Positions 12,701-23,977 of a stretch of DNA of 64,000 nt are shown here, in pieces. The first letter of the stretch is position 1, and the number at the start of each line of letters is the position of its first letter. The notes beneath the pieces were generated by a model. It was given only the letters and a program-made list of their open reading frames with translations. It was not told the origin of the DNA and did no database searches. The stretch is taken from positions 21,714 through 85,713 of the forward strand of contig JAMWFC010000098.1 in assembly GCA_027475525.1 (NCBI GenBank), written 5' to 3'. The stretch is from Macrolepiota albuminosa. Lineage: Eukaryota > Basidiomycota > Agaricomycetes > Agaricales > Agaricaceae. The position numbers were made by a program, and so were the translations under genes.

Positions 12701-14038
12701 AGTGCAAACAAATTAGCATTGTCAACTCCCCATCTTTATATTTCTGCATTAGCAACATGGACAGGCAGCAGTCTTATAACACAATGGAAATATCAATTTA
12801 GAGGCCTACCATTGATTAACAGTCATGACATGGTAATACCATTGTTGAAATTGAATTCTATTGCAGAAGTATTGTGTGTTGCATTTTCACATGATGGAAT
12901 GCACATTGGGTTTGGATCTTCTGACAAAGTTGTACAAGTATGGAATACCTTAATTGGTAAACAAGTACAAAAACTCCAAGGCCATACTAGTAAAGTGAGA
13001 TCTGTTTCATTTTCACCTGATGGAATCCACATTGTATCTGGATCTGATGATAAATCTGTACGAGTGTGGAATATTTCAACTGGCAAAGAAGTGCAGCAAT
13101 TACAAGGCCATACTGAAGTAGTCACATCTGTTGCATTTTCACCTGATGGTACTCAAATTGTATCTGGATCTGCTGATCATTCTGTACGAGTGTGGAATGT
13201 TTCAATTAAAAATGAAGTGCTGCAATTACAAGGCCATAGAAGTCAGGTCACATCTGTTTCATTCTCACCTGATGGAACTCAAATTGCATCTGGATCTGAT
13301 GATCAATCTGTACAAGTATGGAATGTTTCAACTGGTGAAAAAGTGCAGCAATTTTATTATACTGATAAAGTTACATCTATTGCATTTTCATCTGATGGAA
13401 CTTTAATTGTATTTGGATCTGCTCATGGTTCTATACGAGTGTGGAATGTTTCAATTAAAAGTAAAGTGCAGCGGTTACGAGGCCATAGAAATCAGGTCAC
13501 ATCTGTTTCATTCTCACCTGATGGAACTCAAATTGTATCTGGATCTGATGACAAATCTGTACAAGTGTTGGATGTTTCAACTGGTGAAATAATGCAGCAA
13601 TTCTATCATACTGATAAAGTTACATCTATTGCATTTTCACCTGATGGAACTCTAATTGTATCTGGATCTGCTGACCATTCTGTACAGGTGTGGAGTATCT
13701 TATCTGCTACTGCTAGAGAGCAATTACAAAACTACAATTGTGCAATCTCTCCACATAACATGGTCCAACATGTCTGTAAATGCACCCACAAACTTTCACT
13801 TAAATGGCATTTTACTTCAGATGGCTGGATTTGGTCCTCTGCCAATCATAAACCTTTACTGTGGGTTCCAGATAATATCCTTAAAACACTTGATCATCCT
13901 CAGAATGAATTTCTTATCTTTGAGTCTGGTTTTTCTTCTCTTGATCTATCTCGATGTAATTTTGGTCATCACTGGATGGAGTGTTACACACTACAAAATA
14001 ACCAAAATAGTGAAATTTTATGTCACAACTTGATTTGA
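9778..14038 (+). CDS. NACHT-WD40 NOD-like receptor (STAND NTPase)
   Basis: About eight short 5' exons lead into one long exon that ends at 14038. Joining the exons gives a Ser/Pro-rich basic N-terminus, a helical domain (GFKTAWHGLQMLLGQVEGLL) common in basidiomycete NLRs, a linker with NTWPRSRKAVFNA, then a NACHT core. The core has Walker A GQAGSGKTT near 11163, Walker B YLIVIDALDEIEG and LVTSRPDPEL. Seven WD40 blades follow at about 12860-13720, then a tail with WIWSS and LLWVP. Known: fungal NACHT-WD40 proteins act as intracellular sensors in heterokaryon incompatibility and non-self recognition, with WD repeats as the recognition surface. The role here is inferred. From about 10.5 kb on, the sequence is visibly richer in A+T than the flanking genes. 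The blades are very similar to each other at DNA level. Confidence 0.88.
13201..13698 (+). repeat. tandem two-blade WD40 unit, 249 bp x 2
   Basis: The stretch starting with TTCAATTAAA at 13201 recurs at 13450 with only scattered changes, a shift of 249 bases (83 codons, two WD40 blades). Whole blade pairs therefore appear to have been duplicated inside the receptor gene, keeping frame. Confidence 0.75.
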
Positions 14039-14509
14039 CACATGCTCTCAAATCCTGTTCTTCTCTCCTTCTCTTTATTCTCTTTTTCTCTTTGATTTTC
14101 TCTTACCCTCAATACTGTTCCTGTATCATCCCATTTTCTTATTTTATGAGATATGGAGTAACTATATATGCTGTATCACAATGTTTGATATTTACCTCAT
14201 AGTATAAAAACCCTTTTCATCTTTTGAATGTCAATAGTTCTGAACTCAGATGTTGTCTCAATGGCTGTGCCACAAGATACATTAAGTTTTTGTGAGAGTT
14301 ACCCTCAGATTTGTATACCACTTCTGTCCGTGTCTATTTTGATGGTCTACCTCCGCTAAGATCCTTGCATGGTTGAAATGATGGTTCAACAACTGGTCAT
14401 TACATAAGCGCACTCTCTTTGGTCTACCTCCGCTAAGATCCTTGCATGGTTGAAATGATGGTTCAACAACTGGTCATTACATAAGCGCACTCTCTTCCTA
14501 CTCGCCATC
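14039..14509. other. intergenic between NLR and SAP18
   Basis: AT-rich 3' flank of the receptor gene, then the promoter of SAP18. It contains the first of the 77-base tandem duplications (14343-14496). No further gene is seen. Confidence 0.5.
14343..14496. repeat. 77-bp perfect tandem duplication 1
   Basis: Two identical 77-base copies back to back, just upstream of SAP18. First of 21 such loci with the same period; probably an assembly join. Confidence 0.9.
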
Positions 14510-15520
14510 ATGGACGGCGAAACGTCGCCAGCTGGCCAGCCGATTGTCTCTCGTGAAAAAGTCTGTCAACACTGTTCATTTAGCAGTTCTTTTTCCACTA
14601 AAAATTGAGTAGACAGCGCCCTTTTTGATTCGGACATTTGTAAAGATCGGAAGTTTCCACCGACTGAGTCTCTTTGAAGACGGCACACTTCCCACAACCG
14701 ATGAGCAACAGATTTTTACATGGTTCGTGACTTTCACAATTAACAGATGAAAGTGAAACTCTAACTTTTTGTGTATACTGGTAGGAAAGACGCCACCCTT
14801 CGTGAAGTCCTCACCACTCTTCGCAACACCGCGCCTCTTGTCCCCGAATACCGGCATCCTCTTGCACGCTTCTCCTTCCGCACAGTCTATGCTGACTCAC
14901 TTGCGAAAGGGCGCTTTTCTCAAAAAGACCTGGGGATGGTCTACTCCCGCGACATCCTTGGCGAGCCTGGGTCCCTCAACGTCACAGCCCCGCGTCTCGC
15001 AGACGACGATGGGACACAGGAGCCGAGCGAAAGGGAGAAGGAGGAGAGGACATTGGACGAGCTGAGGTTCGTACCTGGGGACTTTTTGCTCGTTGCTGTA
15101 CTCTTGCCGAAGAGCGTTGGAGCGCCGTCGGAGATCAATATCAAGGGCTCTGGGGCGGGGGCTCCAGGTGCGACGAATGGTTGGAGAGGCGGTGGTGCAG
15201 GGAGGGGGGATGGAGGATGGGGCGGCGCATTGAGCGGGCCTGGTGTTGGAAGGGGTGGAGGACACTGGAGAGGAGAATCCAATGCGCCTGTTGGTGGAGT
15301 AAGGGGACGCGGAGGGAGAGCTGGAAGTGACTTTGGGAGGGATAGGGACAGGGAATTCGACAGGGATAGGAGAGTGCCGCCGCCGAGAAGTGATTCGCCG
15401 CCGATCCGAGGGCGAGGGTTTGGTGGGCGTGGTGGTGCCCGCGGCGGCGGCGGGCGTCGTTCGCGATCTCGTTCGTTTTCGCGCTCTCGCAGCCCTCCAA
15501 GGAGGAGGCGCTATGATTAG
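14510..15520 (+). CDS. SAP18: SAP18 (Sin3-associated polypeptide p18)
   Basis: Exons 14510-14560, 14613-14722 and 14785-15520, joined by GT-AG introns. The spliced N-terminus reads TAPFLIRTFVKIGSFHRL, then FEDGTLPT and IFTWKDATLREVLTTLR, with LGMVYSRDILG further on, all diagnostic of the SAP18 ubiquitin-like fold. The C-terminus is a long Gly/Arg-rich RGG tract ending in an RS segment (RSRSRSFSRSRSPPRRRRYD), as in fungal SAP18 proteins. Known: SAP18 belongs to the Sin3-HDAC co-repressor and to the ASAP/PSAP complexes at the exon junction; the RS tail suits the RNA-linked role. Length is about 298 residues. The start ATG is the first codon of an open exon that splices cleanly. Confidence 0.92.
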
Positions 15521-16242
15521 AAAGGTGTTTCGTGTATATATGCTTTTGATATAAGTACTGACAATTATGACACCGACGAATAGGACTTGCACTTTGTTTT
15601 GTTGAATACTGCGCATTCTTCCTCATTCATTGCTTTCTCATCTTTATGTAATTTGTTCTCGTCGCAGCAGCAAGTCAATCCAAGTTGTATACCTCGCTTC
15701 CATCTCAAAAGTTGATCAAAAGCTTTCGTCCCACTCCCAGCCTCAATGCAGCCGCCTGGGGCCAAGAATATTCGGTCTCCTTTGGCACGTAGTCGGCACC
15801 AAAATCTCTGCGTGTTGAATTGCTTCGTTCACTTTCCTGACAACTTTATACAGACGCAAGTTCCTCTGGACATATTCCTAGAGGAGAAATATGGTGATTG
15901 ATGTAGTATTCCTTCTAAGGTATGAGAAAAACGCAAGTTCCTCTGGACATATTCCTAGAGGAGAAATATGGTGATTGATGTAGTATTCCTTCTAAGGTAT
16001 GAGAAAATTTTGAGGAACACGCGTAAGTTCCAATGGTCCTACCCACCCGGACTGACCGAGTCCACTACCTCATTTTTACTAAGAGAAAATATATGAACGG
16101 GAGAACAAGAATCATCCAGTTCGAAGTTTACAATACATGCGCATGCCTAATCCTTACGCTTTCTCTCAGTTGTCCTTCAAAACGAGTATCTTATCTGTGA
16201 CCTTCATGAATACATGCGCATGCCTAATCCTTACGCTTTCTC
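15521..16242. other. intergenic between SAP18 and permease 1
   Basis: Convergent 3' flanks. It contains the 77-base duplication at 15854-16007 and most of the one at 16132-16285. No gene is seen apart from the permease tail. Confidence 0.5.
15854..16007. repeat. 77-bp perfect tandem duplication 2
   Basis: Two identical adjacent copies in the spacer downstream of SAP18, period 77. Confidence 0.9.
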
Positions 16243-16285
16243 TCAGTTGTCCTTCAAAACGAGTATCTTATCTGTGACCTTCATG
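16132..16285. repeat. 77-bp perfect tandem duplication 3
   Basis: Period 77. It covers the 3' end of the permease gene, so the stop codon appears twice (near 16166 and 16243). Confidence 0.9.
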
Positions 16286-18443
16286 AATTGTTTATCCACC
16301 CTCCTCCCTTGTTCAACGATCTTATCGTCTTCGTACACTTGCACCGACAATCAGCACGTTTACACTCGTAAACCATGCATATTGGGACTTACAGAATGCA
16401 AGTTCTTCCATACACTTGCACCGACAATCAGCACGTTTACACTCGTAAACCATGCATATTGGGACTTACAGAATGCAAGTTCTTCCAAGTACGGCATGTG
16501 TCTCCGGAAAGAAGAAATACACAAAAAAGACTTCGAAAAGGAGGAAGACGCAGTAGCTGATATAGTATTTCCATCCAGCATTTGCAATGCCGATAGGGTT
16601 GACAAATTGATTAAAAAACAGAGCAGCTCGGCTGAACCATTGAAAGACGGATAGACCCTTGGCACGGACTTCGAAGGGGAATATTTCGACCAAATACGCT
16701 GCATACATAAAGTAACAGTAGTGAGTATAGATTTCGCGATGATTATGAAAGGACCGACGATATGTCAGTGCATTGTGAGCCATGTTGTAACATGGACTGT
16801 ACAGAAAGATGAACCTGGTGGGGTTGGTGAATGAGTTTTAGGGAGAAAAAGCTTTAGGAAACCTACGCAATAAGAGCACGAGAAGATGCTTGACTCCCCG
16901 TGATTGCATAACGAGCACTTGCTATCGTCCAAGCTGTAAAAACGCACAGCATGGATATAGTACAAGCCTATCAATTGCATTGGTCAAGAATATGGGCACC
17001 AGCTTAATGGACGGACAAGGTACACAGTCCTGCGTCCGAAACGCGAAGACGTAAATGCAAAGACTGTGGCGTTGAGGAATCCCCAGCAGGTGATACCTAG
17101 ATTGATCAGGTTTTTTGTGCGATTACTGTGCACTCCAACACTGTCCAAGATCTTTGACAAAAAATACCTGTAGGATTCGATGTTGTTTTCGAATGACAAG
17201 TATGACAATTAGTACATACGAAGTAAGACCGTTCCCACTCCATTGTGTCGCAAGACCAAGAAACGCCCCAATAAGTACTCGCCTACGCATACCAGACGTC
17301 GCGACAAGCTGAGCCCATCCCATGTTTGCCGTCTCCTTCTCAAGCTCAAGCGTCTTTTCAATCTGGACATATTCAGCCTTGGCGAACTCAGACATTTCAT
17401 CTCCTTCTGCATGATATTTCACAATGACCGCCATAGCTTGATCACCCCGGCCCTTTGAAATCAACCACCGAGGTGATTCGGGCACGAAATAGATGAAAGC
17501 AATTTGCAACGCGCTTGGCGCGACTTGGAGTATCGAGGGAATTCGCCATCCCCAATTGGTGTTCATCTCAAAAGTACCGAGAGTAACTCCTGCTGCAACG
17601 ATTGCACCTGAGAGTATCAGCTTCGTCAACAATACGGAACGCGCACACGTGAAAGTGATGTATACCTATGTAGTAGCAGGAGTTGAACAGAGAGCCAATA
17701 ATAGCCCTCTCCTTTGGGTGTGATATTTCTGCCGAGCCACGAATTTCATCCATCAATTGGAATAAATCCCATAGGAACATGATCACTCACCTCCAATAAG
17801 TGACGACGCCGCTACAATTGAGAGTGGGACACCCAAACCAATAACTAGACGTGACGCAACGAACATGCCGACTAACGGTGACAGATTTCCCTTCACAGGA
17901 CGAGATAAGAGCTTTCTAAGTTAACATACAGTTTATGGCACCAGTTTGCATTGAAGCTCCAACAACTGTGAGCAAGCTCCCGAGCGCGGTTGCGTGTCGA
18001 CGACCAAGGCGATCAGTGACCAACGGAACAAAGGGCAAAACAACGATTGCACCAAGCGAATACATTGCCGATATCAGACCGAGAAGAGTGGACCGCGGTG
18101 AGTGAAAGACTGTGGTCATATTGAACACTGGAGGGATTATTACGCGACATTTACCAACAGCTAATCCAGGAATCGACCGCTTGAAGACCGTTGATCATTG
18201 ATGAGTCAAGACTAAATGTTGGGAGTTGACATAGTGACACGGAAAAGTATGAATTATGGCGTACCCGCTAGTCATCTCCACACCCAAACATGCTGGGAAC
18301 ATGAGCAGGTAGAGTAGACGAAGGTTCCGTTTTCGGTACCATGGCGTCAGATCCTGTTGGGCAAGACGCGTCACAATAGAGTGGGAAAGGTCTCTCGCAT
18401 CACGGCTGGTTCTTTCTTCGTCCATCTCCTTCATTTTATTCAT
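16243..18443 (-). CDS. MFS sugar permease (lactose-permease-like), copy 1
   Basis: Multi-exon gene read from the ATG at 18443. Motifs in order: TPWYRKRNLRLLYLLMFP before TM1, the sugar-porter signature DRLGRRHA after TM2-3, PESPRWLISKGR after TM6, KTLELEKE in the central loop, LGLATQWSGNG in TM7, and a C-terminal FPETH. It is clearly paralogous to the permease at 19336-21480, in the same orientation. Known: such major facilitator proteins of the plasma membrane take up hexoses or disaccharides by proton symport; the substrate is not predictable. Odd: compared with copy 2, this copy lacks two bases in the stretch after FPETH, which shifts frame before the last intron, and two 77-base duplications overlie the 3' end. 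It may have an altered tail or be a recent pseudogene. Confidence 0.75.
16334..16487. repeat. 77-bp perfect tandem duplication 4
   Basis: Period 77. It repeats the last intron and exon border of the permease, adding a false extra exon piece. Confidence 0.9.
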
Positions 18444-19335
18444 TTCGGCGGAAAACGTCGTGAAGGTCAAAGAGACCAATACACGGAAGAGCCATAACAG
18501 AAGCTCCGATATTTATGCGCAAGCAACCAATCCACAATGGTGGATAAGCAACTTCTTTGACTTTAAATACCATGCCAGAGAACGGCAGGGCGAAAAGGCA
18601 GGTTGAGTGCCGCGGTCGACCGTGAATTTCCTCGCGTCACAGGTGACCAACATCATTTCCATATATACTTATCGCTCAAACATCAACAGAATCGACGGGC
18701 ATGTATTATAGATTGACGATTTCGTGTTTTACACTCGTTCAAAATCAACAAGAATTCTTCAAATCACTCTTATCTGCCGTCAAGGTGAATCTACATGGAC
18801 TCTATTATTCTTCTGCACTTCACAGGCATTGCTCACGGGGCTCAAGACTTCCGCATCGATTCCCATGAACAAGCTTGTCTGCACGCCTTGTGCTCGCCTC
18901 AATAAGGAATCCCTTCCCTTCGATTTATGGCCTCACTAAAAATAACTCACACTGGTCGCAATTTTAAGCACAAGAGCCATGCTTGTACTATCCGCTAATG
19001 TGCCTTTCGCTTTTCTTCCGGAAAATTTGGACGGAGTTGATCCGCGCCGAAGAACATCAGCAAGTTTTTCCCTTAATATCTTCATCGCTGAACAAACTTT
19101 CTTTATGGGCTCTACGATTTACAAGTAGAGCATCAGGATCAGGTAATCCTGGGCCAGTAGATAGAAGTGATCGGGAATGACGAAAAATTATCATTGTAAC
19201 CAGGTGAAACTCTGATCCTCCAACGTTGACCAACCAGGTAAAGCTCTCCTCGATTGAGATAAATTGTCTCCATCATTAGTATCACAAATGTCGTAGTTAC
19301 TGCTTGATTAGAAGGGATACATTTTCCTAAATTCA
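18444..19335. other. spacer between the two permease genes
   Basis: Promoter region of permease copy 1 and 3' flank of copy 2. Short frames only. No supported gene. Confidence 0.5.
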
Positions 19336-21480
19336 CTACACTTTCTTTTCTGCTTGCTCATCAATACGGACAACTTTCTCGTCGTCATTGTGAATCTCTT
19401 CTTCCACACGCTTCTTCTGTTCAATGACTATATCATCCTCATACACTGAGCAGGTATGATCAGCATTCCATGACAAGCTTACGACCGCTGCAGACTTACA
19501 GAACGCAAGTTCCTCAAGGGTACGACCGTGTGTCTCCGGGAAGAGGAAGTACACGAAAAAGACTTCGAAGAGAAGGAATACGCAGTAGCTGATATAGTAC
19601 TTCCAGCCAGCGTTTGCAATACCAATCGGGTTGACGAATTGGTTAAAGAACCCGGCCGCACGGCTGAACCACTGGAAAATAGAGATACCCTTCGCACGAA
19701 CTTTGAATGGGAAGAGCTCGACCAGGAATGCTGCGAAATGTCAAGTTATTGAGAAGTATCCTAGGAAGCGGAACAGGTGGCAAACTGTATGTGAGAGCAT
19801 TGTAAGCCATGTTGTAACATGGGCTATACAAAAAGATGAATCTAATATACAAGTCAGGAGGGTGAAGATTGTAATTATGGGAAAGCGGCATACACGATGA
19901 CGGCACGAGAGGACGCTTGACTCCCCGTGATCGCATACCGAGCACTTGCTATTGTCCAAGCAATGAACACAGTCAGGAGCGAAATGGTACCAGTCTACCA
20001 TAATCGTCAATTTACCGAATCACGTAGGGAATGCGTACATTGACTTACAAGGTACATGATTCTGCGCTTATATCTGGAAGAAAATAATGCAAAAAACGTA
20101 GCATTGACGAATCCCCAACAGGTGATACCCAAGTTGATTTTGTTCTTGGTCGAATTGTCATGTACGCCAACATTGTCCAGAATCCGTGCCAAGAAGTATC
20201 TGTGGAAGTCATGGCTGAGCTGCAAGTCACTATTTGGAAGGAAATGTTAGATGACTGACGAAGTAAGACCGTTCCCACTCCACTGTGTTGCAAGACCAAG
20301 AAACGCGCCAACGATAATTCGTCGGCGCATACCTGCCGTTGCAACTAGTTGGAGCCAGCCTACCTTTTCCGTCTCCTTCTCGAGCTCGAGCGTCTTCTTA
20401 ATTTGGACAAATTCAGCTTTGACGAATTCCGAAGTCTCGTCTCCCTCGGCATGGTATTTGGCAAGAACAGCCCTGGCATCTTCATCCCGTCCTTTAGAGA
20501 TCAACCACCGAGGCGACTCAGGCATAAAGTAGATGAACGTGAGCTGCAGAGCGCTCGGGACAACCTGGAGCAAAGATGGAATTCGCCACCCCCAATTGCT
20601 GTTCATATTGAAAGTCCCAAGGGTGACCCCAGCCGCCACAATGGCACCTGCGATTGATATCTCGTTAGATTTACATCAACGACATTAGAACGTTTGGATT
20701 ACCGATAAAGTAGCAGGAATTGAACAGAGATCCAATAATAGCTCGCTCTTTAGGATGTGACAACTCTAATCAATCATTATTTATCCGAAGCACCGAAGAA
20801 GGATGAAATGATTTGCCTCCAATGAGCGAAGATGCAGCCACGATAGCGAACGGAATACCCAAGCCGAGAATGAGGCGGGATGCAACAAACATGCCGACTG
20901 TGAGAGATCAATCCCATCAGCGAGAACCGTCTGACATCCTTGAAATCCACGCACAATTCTGGGAACCAGTCTGTAATGCGGCACCTATGACCATGAGTAG
21001 ACTACCGAACGAGATTGCATGTCGACGGCCGAGACGGTCGGTGACGACAGGTACGATAGGAAGCACAATGATGGCGCCAAGGGAGTACATAGCAGAGATG
21101 AGGCCAAGAAGAGTAGAGCGAGGCGAATGGAAGACTAAATAAACATCGCCATTTAGCGATCAGGCGCTGTGCCCACAAAACATCCACGTACACGTATCCC
21201 AAGAGCCCACTGCTTGAAGACCGTTGATCATGGACGAATCGAAGCTTTCAATTGCAAAGATGAGCAGATGGTACAGAATGTAACAGCAGAGTGTGACGCA
21301 CCCGCTAGTCATCTCTACACCGATGCATGTTGGGAACATGAGGAGGTAGAGCAGTCGTAGATTCCGTTTCTTGTACCACGGCGTTTCGTCGAGCTCTGCC
21401 AACCGTGTCACGATTGGGTCAGATAAATCATGCGTGTCATGCTTCAATGCCTTCGCATGCGTCGTAGTGTCATTCGACAT
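19336..21480 (-). CDS. MFS sugar permease (lactose-permease-like), copy 2
   Basis: Read from the ATG at 21480 (start MSNDTTTHAK) through several small exons. Motifs: TPWYKKRNLRLLYLLMFP, a short exon with FDSSMINGLQAV, then FHSPRSTLLGLISAMYSLGA, DRLGRRHA, PESPRWLISKGRDEDA, KTLELEKETEKVGW, LGLATQWSGNGLTS and FPETHGRTLEELAF, ending in a hydrophilic tail with YEDDIVIEQKK. This is the standard 12-helix sugar-porter layout of plasma-membrane MFS permeases related to yeast Lac12-type transporters. It is an apparent tandem duplicate of the gene at 16243-18443 and looks intact. Substrate is unknown. I did not fix every intron border. Confidence 0.82.
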
Positions 21481-22596
21481 TCTTGTAGAGAGATGCAAGA
21501 TACTGGGGCAAAGAAGCTATATGAAAGCAAGTCTCATGTCTTATAGGTAAGCACGCGGAACCAGAGCATGCCGGTATCATATGTATGATTACTGGATGAG
21601 TTTTCGACTCGGCACTCCAGGGATAGATCGTTCGATAGGACTTGTTTCGGCGCATAAGGAACAAGTGATAGAATTTCCATCAAATTGTGCTCAGGTGCCA
21701 GACAATCCTAAATATGGAGCAAGAAAAGTTCGCGTTACTGAAGCTGCGTAACTTGCTTGCTTGTATGCGAAGAATTGTATGAGGTGTCCTGTGTGGACAG
21801 ACTATCAGATCTTCAAATGTCACAAAAACCATTGTCAGCCGGACTGAGAGCTCTGCAAACCCCAAAGGTATGGTCCAAGTCAAAAAGAGTCGAGATTAAG
21901 CCGGACTTTTATCGGACGTCGATTTCAGGAGTTTTTAGACGTGACGATTTCCGCGGCCCGGGTCCGGATCATGGCATCGAGCTGTAAAACTCCACCTTTT
22001 CTTTGATATAGACTGCGTATTCTTGGGTGTTCGGAACCTGAGCGCTGAAGGTCGAGATCTTCTGGTCTCACACGGATCATTTGCAGATCAGAACGTTGAC
22101 AACTCATTTGAAAACTGAGCTACAATTCAAGGCATTAGTAGACATCGTAAGCAGGATTTTGACCCTGGTAACTGTACAGTTTTAAGCCAGCATTAGGGTG
22201 TCACTTTACTACACGACGACTGGTTGGCATGAAGTTTCGTCAGAATGAGGTCAGAAGTATGGATTAGACATTTCTTGCACTTAAAAGTAAATTTAACTCG
22301 ATCATAATCGAAAAAGGAACCGCCCAGGTCTTGAGGAGTCCTAGAAATTAATCGGGAAATGTACCTGAGACATAGGGCGAAGCAAAGATTATGACTGTGG
22401 ATTTGAAGAGAGGTCGTAGCAATATAATGAATCAAGTACTAGTGCAGGAGTTGTTTATTGATCAAGTCACGAGCTATTGAGTGCTTTTGCTTTGTCATAT
22501 GTCAATAACTTTGTGATCTTTCTGATCTTCACAGCTACTGTACCCAGTCTTGACGCGTCATACGACCCTTCGAACACTACTTCCTCATCCCACACA
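21481..22596. other. divergent intergenic region, permease 2 / NEDD8
   Basis: About 1.1 kb between divergent start codons. No ORF with recognisable content. Presumably holds both promoters; no clear motif was picked out. Confidence 0.5.
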
Positions 22597-23071
22597 ATGC
22601 TGATTAAGATCAAGGCAAGAAGCACTCTTCATCGAGAGATCTGAACGCGTATTGATACTTGATCCTCTGCTCAATAGACTCTCACAGGCAAAGAGGTGTG
22701 CTTCTTTAAGACATGTAACTCGAGGGTTTCTCACTGATATCCTTTCTTATCAGATTGAGCTCGACATTGACGCAGATGATAAGGTACGTGCTGCGAGTGA
22801 CTGCATATACGATTTAAGACAACCAGGGTCAACGATGCAACAGATCAGGCGTATAAAGGAGAAGGTTGAGGAGCAGGCTGGCGTCCCACCCCCACAGCAG
22901 AGGTTGATTCATCAGGGGAAACAGATGTGCGCCGAATTGTCTTTTCATGTATTGTCACAGTCTGATCCAATGATCTATGTCTACAGGCAAGACGACAAGA
23001 CTGCCAGGGAGCTGAATATCACTGCTGGCGCGGTTTTGCATTTAGTTCTTGCACTACGTGGTGGACAGTAA
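22597..23071 (+). CDS. NEDD8/Rub1 ubiquitin-like modifier
   Basis: Five exons: 22597-22614, 22678-22695, 22754-22783, 22844-22926 and 22987-23071. They join into 77 codons plus stop. The spliced protein starts MLIKIKTLTGKEIELDID, continues with [20 protein letters not shown] and LIHQGKQM, and ends LALRGGQ. The Ala/Gln-type residues and [16 protein letters not shown] distinguish NEDD8 from ubiquitin. Known: after removal of the residue following the di-glycine, NEDD8 is attached to cullins to activate SCF-type ubiquitin ligases. Three of five exons are tiny (18, 18 and 30 bases). Intron 1 starts with GC (AAG|GCAAGA) instead of GT and ends in a normal AG. Confidence 0.93.
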
Positions 23072-23977
23072 TCTTTGGGTTCATTATGGAGATCTTGGAC
23101 AGTCTGTATCATACTAATAACGGGAAGCTATTGGCAGAACCCCCCTTTTCGATCTAGGACCATACGAGCGCTAGAGATGCATTTTTAAATCTGTTACCGG
23201 CCTCATTCATACGTTCATGCGTTCCTGGAATACCAGAGAATCTAGAACTCGTGTCTCCTTGCGAGGGAACACGTTTTCTGCCTCTGCTGAAAGATGTATA
23301 CTGTTCTCTCCCACAAATTATAAGAAATGTATGAATAACCAGTGCTCATGAACATATATACTTTGGAGAAGGAAGATCAAGTCGAAGGAAGCACCGACAC
23401 TGTGGCAGACCGTCACTGCTAGAAATACTCGAATCGAGGAAAATAGCTCGCGACTATGCAAGAGTGTAAAAAAAGGTTGATCTCCTTGAAACGGATAATG
23501 TTGCACTCCCTGTAACAACGTCAATCATTCAATTTGAAAGACCAGAAAAACGGTTATATGAAAGGAAGTATAGTCATAAGCAAGTAGTTCACTCGTCACA
23601 GATACCTTAGCTTTCGAGCGGTTATCGATAGAAAACTCTGAAAATCCTCATTTTGATCACATACTTCTCCTGATATAATCGCCAAGATCACATAAGGGGA
23701 CGTCACAGGGTACTGTCTTGATTTTGACTGAAGTCGAACTTGTCGGGGAAGACACATTTGCCTTGTCATATGTGGCAGGTGAGACAAGTCATCTCAGGAA
23801 TGAGAGAAGGACTGGTCCATCCACCAATGTTACATCCCTGTGGTGATGGTTTGTTTCTTGTAATGAAGGATGAATACAGGTTTCTCTCCGGATTTCGATG
23901 CTCTTCACTGAATTCTCTTAAGTGATATTAGTCCGTTTAAGAATGACATAGATACATACATTTCTTGATGCACTCAT
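23072..23977. other. intergenic, convergent flanks
   Basis: About 0.9 kb between the NEDD8 gene and the AlkB-like gene, which point toward each other. No supported gene or RNA seen. Confidence 0.5.

Noticed and set aside
14897..15626. Long minus-strand frames over the SAP18 3' exon
   Set aside because: Antisense of the Gly/Arg-rich SAP18 tail; GC-rich low-complexity coding opens several frames.
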